Positions 26,213 through 34,333 of a stretch of 64,000 nucleotides of DNA are shown here, piece by piece. Position 1 is the stretch's first letter. Each line of letters opens with the position of its first letter. The stretch is from Paenibacillus arenilitoris (GTDB lineage: Bacteria; Bacillota; Bacilli; Paenibacillales; Paenibacillaceae): NCBI RefSeq assembly GCF_014705655.1, contig NZ_JACXIY010000026.1, positions 62,001 to 126,000 on the forward strand, read 5' to 3'. The position numbers and the translations under genes are program-made. The notes beneath the pieces are model-generated. The model did no database searches, was not told the DNA's origin, and saw only the letters and a list, made by a program, of their open reading frames with translations.

Positions 26213-26327
26213 ATTCTATGCAATTCAAATTATATTCGAGGTCAGTTAGAGTCCGCCTTGATTATATAGCCATCTTTTAGCAAATTATAGACTTATTTCG
26301 CCGAGCGCCTGAACGAACTGACGCAGC

Positions 26328-26356
26328 AGCCCCCACCTTGACATTAAGATGGGGCT
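26328..26356 (-). terminator. Terminator after the SLH-rhodanese gene
   Basis: AGCCCCCA pairs with TGGGGCT; read on the minus strand it lies about 15 bp past the stop codon. No strong T-run. Confidence 0.6.
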
Positions 26357-26369
26357 ATTACGATGGATG

Positions 26370-27140
26370 TTATTTTTGTACTCGACAGATTGTATACGGA
26401 TACTGATCTATACCTGGAATCGTATAGACTCTGCTATAGCCTGCATCTATAAGGGCTTGTGCCGCTACAGAACTCTTATACCCCTTTTGGCAGTAAAGGA
26501 TTATTGGCGTATCCTTTCTCACACATACCGAGAACGGGTTAATTGATATATCATGTAACGGTATACAAACGCTTTCCTGTATATGCCCTGTTTGATAATC
26601 CTCATTAGTCCGTACATCGACAAGCTTGGCAGTAGGATCATTTAACATCAGCTCACACGCTTCATCGGGGGTCAGACTTTTACTTTGAAATACTCTGCCC
26701 CCAGTCTGAGGAATACGCTGCTCCTTATCAAGCATTCTTGCAACAATTGCAGCAGCCTCCGCATGAGTTAAGCCACCCACAGCGTCGAATAGGCTATGGT
26801 CACGCCCGAGCATTATCCCTTTCACATACACCTGCGCGATATGCATAACGCAGGTAGGACAGTCATATAAGTCCCTAAGATTTTCTGCCGACGACCAATC
26901 ATGCTCATCTCTTTCTCCGAATTCGGTTAGCAGCGCCTCATGAACGATTCTTGCAGCGGAACGGCGCTCAATGGGTTTGCTTATGTTTGTAAGATCATAG
27001 TCCTCTATTATTCCCTTATACAACGCGTAATCCATATACCCTGATGATGGGCTGCCGCGCGTTGGCTCTATATGGCCTTTACTGCTTCTAATGACCAGGG
27101 TCACAAACTGTTCAGTCGTAACATAATCCTCAATCATCAT
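26370..27140 (-). CDS. SLH-domain plus rhodanese-domain protein, probably N-terminally truncated
   Basis: Protein of about 256 residues. Residues about 5-75 and 95-145 read as S-layer-homology repeats (TEQFVTLVI..., then GLTHAEAAAIVARML), and about 155-256 as a rhodanese domain with the active-site loop YCQKGYKSS, where the cysteine could carry sulfur. SLH domains act outside the cell on cell-wall polymers, yet no signal peptide is present at either ATG (27140 or 27137) and no good ribosome site exists: the start lies 1 nt after the GH27 stop, so translation may be coupled. This may be the tail of a longer exported protein joined to the GH27 gene by a deletion. Function unknown. Confidence 0.7.
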   Translation of the reverse strand: MMIEDYVTTEQFVTLVIRSSKGHIEPTRGSPSSGYMDYALYKGIIEDYDLTNISKPIERRSAARIVHEALLTEFGERDEHDWSSAENLRDLYDCPTCVMHIAQVYVKGIMLGRDHSLFDAVGGLTHAEAAAIVARMLDKEQRIPQTGGRVFQSKSLTPDEACELMLNDPTAKLVDVRTNEDYQTGHIQESVCIPLHDISINPFSVCVRKDTPIILYCQKGYKSSVAAQALIDAGYSRVYTIPGIDQYPYTICRVQK

Positions 27141-27141
27141 A

Positions 27142-28956
27142 TTAAACAGGAGTAACTCTAATAGTAACATTGTCATAAGCGTTAATTCCTGTAACAGAGA
27201 AGGTCCTTGAATGGCTCGTTGTAACCTCGCCTGTCCATAAATCCTTTAGGGAATAGCTTGCTGCATTTTTAAACTTTTCGGCATCCACCATTTTATGCCC
27301 AAGATAATCGATAATGCGGCTTACATCAACGGAATGCTCCTTCGTATCTCTAGAGTCACTGAGATTGATAAAGGATATGGCAATATCTCCGTTCGCAAGA
27401 GGCTTTACAAGAATATCAACACGGTTGTTATTAGCAATATAGGCCGTATCGGGATTGGCATTATCGATTGAGCAGTAAATTCTTTTGGCCTGAATACCGA
27501 GGGGATCCTGATTCAATGCGATTACCTCTTTGTTCGCAATGATCATCCATAGCTCGTCACCGTTTGCAACCCGTCTTAAATCCATTCCAAGCATAATCGG
27601 AGCGTTCATCATGCACCACATCGTCATATGCGTTTTACTCATGGTCGTTGTGATTCCGTTCATGCCGATGACTAGCATATCGGGATCGTTCCACCCCTTA
27701 TCAAGTCCGGCAAACTCGTCCATAATAACCGCCTTGCTGTACTGCGAGGTTATACTTGCGGTATGGTTTGAGCTCCATTCGGCGGAGCCCGGATGGCCAT
27801 CGGAGCCGACGCTGAAGGTTATATCATTAAGGATGCGCCAGGAGTCTCCAACCTTATATCCCCAGTTTTGCGGCTGCGTTTTACCCCATTCGCAGATGGA
27901 GAATACAATATCATGGTCAGGGTCGGCCACGTTCAAGCCTTCGAGCAAGACCGCATAGGAATTAAGGGTGTTTTCCTGCCTTCTGTGGTTCATTAGACGT
28001 ATGATGTTTTCTCCCTCATTCAAGAATACCGTTATTTCTTCCGAATCCGCAAAGACAGCCGTACTTTCGGTAAGAGGAAGCAGATGATCCAAATATCGGG
28101 TTTCGTTCTCTGCGCTTCCTACCGCCAGCTGAAGCCAGCGTCCCGTGCCATCCTGCTCGCCGCTTGCGTAATTTACGGTTAGGGCGTACTTTCCGCTTGC
28201 CGGCGCGTTCACGGTAAACGCAAGCTCGCTCCAGCGGTCGCCTACAGGCGTTGTACCAACGTTTGTTCCGTCGAATGTACCGATATGGGTCACATAGTCG
28301 CCTCTGTTTTTTGATGCGCCCTGGCCTAATAGGACACCGTCCTTAACTGCATTTAATGTTATTTTCAGTTCTTCGCCCGTAACCGTTATGCTTCTGATAT
28401 TCGGGGCGTAGGAATATTTGGCGTTTGTGGAGTCCGAGAACGTGGCGTTGTCCCAGAGGTAGTAGCAATTATCCACTTTGATAAAGTCGACCCCCCAGTC
28501 TATATAAGACCTCGTGTCGACGTCCTCAAAGCCGCAAGTGCCTACCGCGGAGCCAGCGCAAAGATGGGTACCTATATCGTTGTACATGCCGAATTTAAGT
28601 CCCTTGCTGCGGATGTAATCGGATAATGCCTTAAAGCCGCTTGGGAATTTAATCGTTTCATTTGAAAGCAATCCGTTGACGCGTTCGGACTTATAGCAGC
28701 CGTCATCGAGCACGACATACTTGTATCCCAGCTCCGCAAGTCCCAAATCAACCATGGCGTCTGCCATTGCCTTCGTGAGCGCCTCGTTGTTCTTGCTGCC
28801 AAAGGCATTCCAGCTGTTCCAGCCCATGGCGGGGAGACGTCCCTGCTTTTTATTCAGAAGCACCTTGCCGTTCGAGAAAGCCGGAAACATATAGTCGGGA
28901 TTCGCGATTTCGTCCGGCGCTGTCCTTGATGTAACTCTAGCCGATACTTTGTCCAT
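27142..28956 (-). CDS. GH27 alpha-galactosidase with a domain inserted in the barrel
   Basis: Cytoplasmic exo-enzyme of 604 residues that removes alpha-galactose with retention. The barrel begins with PAMGWNSWNAFG (about 42-53); nucleophile Asp162 lies in DFIKVDNCYY and acid/base Asp378 in DSWRILND. Between them, about residues 180-345, a beta-sandwich of CBM6/CBM35 type interrupts the barrel before FSICEWGKTQPQNW. A C-terminal beta domain follows. ATG 28956 has AGGAGG 7-9 nt upstream; the longer frame from 28974 is not preferred. No signal peptide. It is divergent from an AraC regulator at 29081, its probable controller. Galactomannan or raffinose-type oligosaccharides are likely substrates. 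Confidence 0.9.
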   Translation of the reverse strand: MDKVSARVTSRTAPDEIANPDYMFPAFSNGKVLLNKKQGRLPAMGWNSWNAFGSKNNEALTKAMADAMVDLGLAELGYKYVVLDDGCYKSERVNGLLSNETIKFPSGFKALSDYIRSKGLKFGMYNDIGTHLCAGSAVGTCGFEDVDTRSYIDWGVDFIKVDNCYYLWDNATFSDSTNAKYSYAPNIRSITVTGEELKITLNAVKDGVLLGQGASKNRGDYVTHIGTFDGTNVGTTPVGDRWSELAFTVNAPASGKYALTVNYASGEQDGTGRWLQLAVGSAENETRYLDHLLPLTESTAVFADSEEITVFLNEGENIIRLMNHRRQENTLNSYAVLLEGLNVADPDHDIVFSICEWGKTQPQNWGYKVGDSWRILNDITFSVGSDGHPGSAEWSSNHTASITSQYSKAVIMDEFAGLDKGWNDPDMLVIGMNGITTTMSKTHMTMWCMMNAPIMLGMDLRRVANGDELWMIIANKEVIALNQDPLGIQAKRIYCSIDNANPDTAYIANNNRVDILVKPLANGDIAISFINLSDSRDTKEHSVDVSRIIDYLGHKMVDAEKFKNAASYSLKDLWTGEVTTSHSRTFSVTGINAYDNVTIRVTPV

Positions 28957-29012
28957 AATAAATCCTCCTCGCAAGCCGCGTTTTTAATGTAATGATAGGA
29001 CAAATCATGAAG

Positions 29013-29034
29013 TCGATAAATGTGTTTTTATCGA
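29013..29034. promoter_or_regulatory. Inverted repeat between GH27 and the divergent AraC gene
   Basis: TCGATAAA (29013-29020) and TTTATCGA (29027-29034) form a perfect 8-bp inverted repeat in the 124-bp divergent promoter region. A candidate operator; which protein binds is unknown. Confidence 0.45.
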
Positions 29035-29080
29035 GTGATTATGGGGAAATGTGATATAGTAGTTTCGGGAGATGAATGCA

Positions 29081-29905
29081 ATGAAACTCTATTATGCGAA
29101 AAGCCCTTTAATCTCATCCGATATTTATCCCATGCAATATGGCGAACAGCAGTGCGATCGCGGATATTCCTTTGGGCCCGCAGTGCGTAACTTCTATCTC
29201 ATCCATTACATTTACGGCGGGCAAGGCGAATTGCATATTAATAAAAAAGTTTATAAAGTACGCGCAGGACAGTTTTTTCTGATTTATCCGAAACAAACCG
29301 CCTATTATAAGGCGGATGACCATGATCCGTGGCTGTATCGCTGGATTGAGTTTGACGGCAGCTTCTCGGAGAAGATGATGTCCGTGACAGGCTTCTCGCA
29401 CGAAAACCACGTGATAAATGATGATAACGGCGTCGGGAACGCGCTTAGGAACATCATAGATTTAGGCTGGACCGACTTTGAAACGATCATGAGCCACTTC
29501 TGGCCGTTTATTGCGGCGCTTACGAAGGGTAAATTATTGAAGAAAGAGGAGAATGCGGCGGAGACTTACGTCTCTTATGCCAAAAACTATATAAGAAGCA
29601 ATGTGCACAAAAGGGTATCCGTTTCCGAGATTGCCCATTTTTTAAACATAGACCGCAGTCACCTGGCGCGTATCTTCAAAAGCATTTGCGGCAAAAGCAC
29701 GCAGCAGTTTATCATTTCCCTTAAAATGGAGACGGCTTCTCAATCACTAAAAAAAGGCAGCATGACGGTTAAAGAAGTTGCCCATAGCGTCGGATATGAC
29801 AATCAGATGGAATTTTCGAAGCTGTTTAAAAAACACTTTAATATGACCCCCACGCAATGGAGAGAACAAGAGTTCTTTCAACAGTCCATAAATAACTATG
29901 AATGA
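29081..29905 (+). CDS. AraC-family regulator, divergent from GH27
   Basis: Cytoplasmic one-component regulator of 274 residues. Residues about 20-150 form an AraC-type cupin sensor (FYLIHYIYGGQGELHI, then YKVRAGQFFLIYP); about 170-270 form the double helix-turn-helix, with VSEIAHFLNIDRSHLARIFK and VKEVAHSVGYDNQMEFSKLF. ATG 29081 is preferred to ATG 29072 because GGGAG at 29067-29071 is 9 nt away from the former and touches the latter. It would sense a sugar and control the divergent GH27 operon (inference). Confidence 0.88.
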   Translation: MKLYYAKSPLISSDIYPMQYGEQQCDRGYSFGPAVRNFYLIHYIYGGQGELHINKKVYKVRAGQFFLIYPKQTAYYKADDHDPWLYRWIEFDGSFSEKMMSVTGFSHENHVINDDNGVGNALRNIIDLGWTDFETIMSHFWPFIAALTKGKLLKKEENAAETYVSYAKNYIRSNVHKRVSVSEIAHFLNIDRSHLARIFKSICGKSTQQFIISLKMETASQSLKKGSMTVKEVAHSVGYDNQMEFSKLFKKHFNMTPTQWREQEFFQQSINNYE

Positions 29906-29930
29906 TAGGGATCAGGGTCGGATCAAACCA

Positions 29931-29955
29931 AAGCCCCGTCGAATGGACGGGGCTT
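29931..29955. terminator. Bidirectional terminator between convergent AraC genes
   Basis: AAGCCCCGTC (29931-29940), loop GAATG, GACGGGGCTT (29946-29955): a perfect 10-bp stem with T/A flanks, serving the plus gene and overlapping the stop codon of the minus gene. Confidence 0.85.
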
Positions 29956-30745
29956 ATTTGTGCTGCTTCCTATATTCTGTTGGCGTAAGCCCGAATTTCT
30001 CTTTGAATTGTCTCATCAAATGGAAGGCATTGCCGTATCCGCTTTGCGAAGCGATCGAGTCCAGCGTTAAATCTGTTGTTGCCAGCAGAGCTTTGGCACA
30101 TTGAAGGCGGCTATGAATGATATCGGTCATAACATTGACGCCGAATATTTTTTTGTAGGTATGCTGGAAACTCGACAAACTCATGGATAGTTCATTAGCC
30201 AACTCTTTGACAGAGGGGATTGACACAGGGTTGCTGCGAATTCGGATGCGAACGTTAATCAAATTTGTATATTTTGCAGAAACCTTGATCGAAGGAAAGT
30301 GAAGCCCCATATGAAGTTTGCGGCTGAGCATAATAAAGAAAATATTCAGATAATGCTTGATAGCCTCTATACTGTGAGGGCCCGCCGTATAAAATTCGTA
30401 AGTCATTTTCTGTACAATGGACGATATCTCGGAAATATCTCCTAACCACGTAACCGTGTTATGGGGAATATTTAATTTGCCGATAAATTCCTTATCCTCG
30501 TCGTCTACGCTGAAGTAGAACCAGTCGTCCACGTATTTATCGCCATATGCACGATAATGCTGAGGAGCATCGCTGGTATACAGAATAAAGGAATTTTCCT
30601 TCGCGATCGCTTCATTCCCGTCTTGCATAAAGACGGCTGGCGTTTTGATTAGCAATAGAATCCAACAGCTTCCAATGCCGAATGGGCGATCGATCGCAAA
30701 GGTTTTGTCATGGGAATGATGATGTCCGATCACGTGTAATTCCAT
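29954..30745 (-). CDS. AraC-family regulator
   Basis: Cytoplasmic regulator of 263 residues. N-terminal cupin-like region (about 15-100) includes FMQDGNEAIAKENSFILY. The C-terminal double helix-turn-helix (about 165-260) carries VKELANELSMSLSSFQHTYK and LDSIASQSGYGNAFHLMRQF and ends TPTEYRKQHK. The start has AAGGAAG upstream. It is divergent from the GH5 lipoprotein and GH42 genes across a 205-bp gap, in which I found no clear operator, and is their likely controller (inference). Confidence 0.87.
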   Translation of the reverse strand: MELHVIGHHHSHDKTFAIDRPFGIGSCWILLLIKTPAVFMQDGNEAIAKENSFILYTSDAPQHYRAYGDKYVDDWFYFSVDDEDKEFIGKLNIPHNTVTWLGDISEISSIVQKMTYEFYTAGPHSIEAIKHYLNIFFIMLSRKLHMGLHFPSIKVSAKYTNLINVRIRIRSNPVSIPSVKELANELSMSLSSFQHTYKKIFGVNVMTDIIHSRLQCAKALLATTDLTLDSIASQSGYGNAFHLMRQFKEKFGLTPTEYRKQHK

Positions 30746-30950
30746 GAAAACCGCTTCCTTTCATCCTATATATTTAGCATAGCATCGATTTGCACGTTCC
30801 GCTATGACGAACTTAGTCTATAGCAACAATGATAGGCATTATAAATTCATAGGACTGCAGAAAATGATACCCTAATAAGCGCGTTTAGCTATCGGGCCTA
30901 CTAACGACGCATATTATAATTTTTTAAAAAGCTTCGAGAAAGGGAGAAAA

Positions 30951-32078
30951 ATGAAAAAGAAAACGATTTTAATCATCCTATTCATTACAGCGCTTTCATT
31001 GTTATCGGCTTGCTCCAAGGATGAACAAGGGGCGCAAATGCGCGAAATTACAACAATGGAGCTTGTCAAAGAAATGGGAATCGGCATTAATTTGGGCAAC
31101 ACATTTGAGTCCACAGGCGACTGGATTAGCGGCTTCAGTGTTACAAGTTATGAAACGGCCTGGGGCAGTCCCATTATTACGGAGGAAATGATTAAAGGTT
31201 ATGCGAGCGAAGGTTTTGGCGTCCTTCGAATTCCCGTATCGTGGTCCAATATGATGGGCGAGGATTACACGATTAATCCTGACTACCTGGACCGGGTAAA
31301 GGAAGTTGTAGATTGGGCACTGGACAGCGGTCTGTATGTTATACTGAATCTTCATTGGGATGGCGGCTGGTTTGAGAAGTTTCCGACAGAAAAAGAAGAA
31401 TCCATGTATAAATATACACGCATATGGACACAGCTGGCGGATTCTTTTAAAAGCTATGACGATTATCTAATGCTCGAGTCCTTCAATGAGGAAGGTAATT
31501 GGCTTGATTTATGGAATTATTACGCCGGCACTAACGGCAAAGAAGAAGCTTATGAGCTGCTGAACGAGATCAATCAGACATTTGTAGATATTGTGCGCGG
31601 TTCCGGAGGCAACAATGAACGACGCCACCTGTTGATTGCCGGTTATATAACGGATATCGAGAAGACCGTTGATGAATTGTATAAGATGCCAAACGATCCT
31701 CAAAATCGTAGTGCGGTATCGATCCATTATTACACGCCTCCAACCTTCGCCATCCTGGATGAGGATGCGGAATGGGGAAAAGCGCGTGCGGAGTGGGGAA
31801 CGGATGAAGACCTCGCCGAGCTAAATAAGCTCATGGATATGGTGAAAACACGTTTCATCGACGAAGGCATCCCCGTTATCATGGGTGAGTTTGGTTTAGC
31901 TACAAAAAATAAGACGCAAGAAATGATACGGCTTTATCTTACGTCGGTGAACAAGGCCGCATATTCCCGAGGAATTGTCCCGGTTTTATGGGATGTTACA
32001 AATGTATTTTACAACCGAAATACAAACGAAATGAATGATAAGGTGCTGCTTGAGCAGCTTATGACTGACAAGCATTAG
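30951..32078 (+). CDS. GH5 endoglucanase lipoprotein
   Basis: Surface-anchored enzyme of 375 residues. Signal peptide with lipobox LLSAC, lipidated Cys21, then only a short linker before the GH5 barrel. Acid/base Glu180 (ESFNEEG) and nucleophile Glu313 (MGEFG) are present. From residue about 28 to the end it aligns almost residue for residue with about 805-1145 of the GH74-GH5 fusion, including linkers such as REITTMELVKEMGIGINLGN. So one GH5 type exists as a secreted fusion and as a membrane-tethered single domain. ATG 30951 has GGGAG upstream. It is followed by GH42 after 75 nt. It would trim glucan oligomers near the importers. Confidence 0.92.
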   Translation: MKKKTILIILFITALSLLSACSKDEQGAQMREITTMELVKEMGIGINLGNTFESTGDWISGFSVTSYETAWGSPIITEEMIKGYASEGFGVLRIPVSWSNMMGEDYTINPDYLDRVKEVVDWALDSGLYVILNLHWDGGWFEKFPTEKEESMYKYTRIWTQLADSFKSYDDYLMLESFNEEGNWLDLWNYYAGTNGKEEAYELLNEINQTFVDIVRGSGGNNERRHLLIAGYITDIEKTVDELYKMPNDPQNRSAVSIHYYTPPTFAILDEDAEWGKARAEWGTDEDLAELNKLMDMVKTRFIDEGIPVIMGEFGLATKNKTQEMIRLYLTSVNKAAYSRGIVPVLWDVTNVFYNRNTNEMNDKVLLEQLMTDKH

Positions 32079-32153
32079 AGAATTACGAAACCGTGTTGCA
32101 GGATGAAAATAAATGACGCACGGAAAGGATCAGGATATAGGGGTGGATATGAA

Positions 32154-34127
32154 ATGAAAATGGGTGTGGATTATTATCCGGAGCACTGGGAGCGCTCGAT
32201 GTGGGAGCAGGATGCGAGGCTGATGCGGGAGACGGGAGTCAGCCTGATTCGCGTGGCCGAATTCGCCTGGTCGCGCCTGGAGCCGGAGGAAGGCCGGTAT
32301 GAGTTCGGCTGGCTGGATGATGCAATCAATGTCTTCTATAAATACGGGATCCAGGTCGTCATCGGCACGCCGTCCTGCACGCCTCCCAATTGGCTCGTGG
32401 AGCGCTTTCCGGATGTGCTTCCCCTCGACGCCATGCTGCATCCGCGATATCCGGGCATTCGCGGACATCGCTGTTATAACAGTCCGTCCATGCGTATCTT
32501 CTCGGCGAGAATCGTGGAGAAGCTGGCTACTCATTACGCCAATCACCCTGCAGTGATCGGTTGGCAGATCGATAATGAGTTCGGTCTGAACGAGTGTCAT
32601 TGCGAGAATTGCAATATCCGGTTCCGCGAATGGCTGTCGAAGAAGTACGATACATTGGAAGCCTTGAATCAGGATTGGGGCACGGTTGTCTGGAGCGGCG
32701 AATATAGCTCTTGGGAGCAAATCACGACGCCGCTAGGCGGCGCCAAATTCAGGAATCCGTCTTTTTTGCTCGACTGGAAGCGGTTCGAAACCGATTCCGT
32801 CGTGGAATTTCAACGATTGCAATCGAATATTCTGCGAAAATATTGCCCGGATCATTTTGTGACGCATAATATCTGGAGCTATCCGATGTCCCTCGACTAT
32901 TACAAGCTTTGCGAGGAACTGGACTTTGCTTCCCTCGATTATTACCCGAGCACGAGCCCCGATAAAGCGGTGTCGGGCGGATACGGCGGGGCGTTAACGC
33001 TCGATCTGACCCGGGGGATCAAGAGGCAAAACTTCTGGATCATGGAAACGATAAGCGGCCCTCCCGGATGCTGGTTCCCGATGTGGCGGACCCCTCAGCC
33101 CGGATTTATCCGGGCCTTCGCGTGGCAATGCATCGCCCGCGGCGCCGACACGCTCGTTCACTTCCGGTGGCGAAGCGCTCCGTATGGCGCCGAACAATTC
33201 TGGCATGGATTAATCGACCATAGCAATGTTCCCGGCAGACGATTCGAGGAATACCGGATATTATGCGATGAAGTGAACCGGCTTTCTCCCCTCCTGGAGG
33301 GATCAGAGGTGCTTGGGGAGGCTGCCGTCCTCCACTCGCACGATTTGTACAATGCGTTCGAGATTCAACCTCAAGCAGAAGGCATGAATTATTTCGACAA
33401 TCTGAAGCTTTATCATCGGCGGGCTTTGACCAAAACGGGCATTCTGACGGATGTCGTGAATACTGCGGACGATCTGGACAAGTATCGTCTTATCGTTGCG
33501 CCGTCGCTCTATTTGCTGGATGAAACACTGGCGGACAAGCTGAAAAATTGCGCGAAGAACGGAGCCACTCTCATCCTGACGAATCGTACCGGCGTCAAAA
33601 ATAGGAGCAACGTATGTTGGATGCATCCGCTGCCTGCTCACTTAGCCGAGGCTGCGGGCGTAACCGTAGCGGAATACGATCCCGTCGGCCATGACGTTCA
33701 TACGATCCGCACGCAGGACGGGAAGACCTATTCGTGCAGTCAATGGTGCGATGTTCTGGAGCCTGCGGGCGCTGAGGCGGTTGCCTGGTATGAGGACGAT
33801 TTCTACGCGGGCAAACCGGCTGCGACGGTTCATTCCTATGGGAAGGGCAAAGTGTATTATATTGGAACCGTTGTCGAGGAAAGCTTCTACCTGGAATTGT
33901 TCGGGAAGGCTGCGGATAGCGCTGGGCTAACCCGATTTACCGGTTTGCCGGAGGGCGTGCAAATTTCGATTCGACGGAGAGGAAACGCCAATTATTTGTT
34001 CCTGTTGAATCTGACGCCAAAGCAGCAGACGGTCATGCTGAAGGGTACATATAGGAGCCTTCTGCAAGAGATGAGCGTCGGTCCTACTGTACACATGGAT
34101 CCCTATGCGGTTGAAATCGTCGAATAA
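32154..34127 (+). CDS. GH42 beta-galactosidase
   Basis: Cytoplasmic exo-enzyme of 658 residues that releases beta-galactose with retention. Starts MKMGVDYYPEHW at ATG 32154 with GGGGTGG 7 nt upstream; in-frame ATG 32103 has no such site. Acid/base Glu142 (WQIDNEFG), nucleophile Glu299 (FWIMETISGPPGCW). Cys107, Cys148, Cys150 and Cys153 (HRCYN, ECHCENC) match the zinc cluster of GH42. Barrel about 1-390, trimerisation domain about 395-600, small C-terminal beta domain. Xyloglucan side chains hold beta-galactose under the fucose, so this enzyme could follow the fucosidases; galactan is an alternative. Confidence 0.93.
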   Translation: MKMGVDYYPEHWERSMWEQDARLMRETGVSLIRVAEFAWSRLEPEEGRYEFGWLDDAINVFYKYGIQVVIGTPSCTPPNWLVERFPDVLPLDAMLHPRYPGIRGHRCYNSPSMRIFSARIVEKLATHYANHPAVIGWQIDNEFGLNECHCENCNIRFREWLSKKYDTLEALNQDWGTVVWSGEYSSWEQITTPLGGAKFRNPSFLLDWKRFETDSVVEFQRLQSNILRKYCPDHFVTHNIWSYPMSLDYYKLCEELDFASLDYYPSTSPDKAVSGGYGGALTLDLTRGIKRQNFWIMETISGPPGCWFPMWRTPQPGFIRAFAWQCIARGADTLVHFRWRSAPYGAEQFWHGLIDHSNVPGRRFEEYRILCDEVNRLSPLLEGSEVLGEAAVLHSHDLYNAFEIQPQAEGMNYFDNLKLYHRRALTKTGILTDVVNTADDLDKYRLIVAPSLYLLDETLADKLKNCAKNGATLILTNRTGVKNRSNVCWMHPLPAHLAEAAGVTVAEYDPVGHDVHTIRTQDGKTYSCSQWCDVLEPAGAEAVAWYEDDFYAGKPAATVHSYGKGKVYYIGTVVEESFYLELFGKAADSAGLTRFTGLPEGVQISIRRRGNANYLFLLNLTPKQQTVMLKGTYRSLLQEMSVGPTVHMDPYAVEIVE

Positions 34128-34198
34128 ACCTGCGTGATCGATCAGATACGGAGTAAGACCGTAGCGCACTCGCATTCGCAACCCAATCCCTTCATGAG

Positions 34199-34245
34199 AA
34201 TCGGCCTTCGCTCCGAATGCTATCGGGGCAAAGGCCGATTTTTGC
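34199..34245 (+). terminator. Terminator after GH42
   Basis: AATCGGCCTT (34199-34208) pairs perfectly with AAGGCCGATT (34231-34240), then TTTG. The remaining ~90 bp before the next gene hold TATAAT at about 34290 without a clear -35. Confidence 0.85.
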
Positions 34246-34333
34246 GTTTGACCATTTTGTCAGAGGCATGTCCGTCATAGATCCTTATGATATAATGAAG
34301 CATTGTAATCAGGGAATGAAGGGATGAACGGAG

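Noticed and set aside
28985..29008. ACAAATCATGAAG near the GH27 promoter as a seventh copy of the repeated element
   Set aside because: Only the AAATCATG core agrees; half-sites and the GAAAATCAAGG part are missing.
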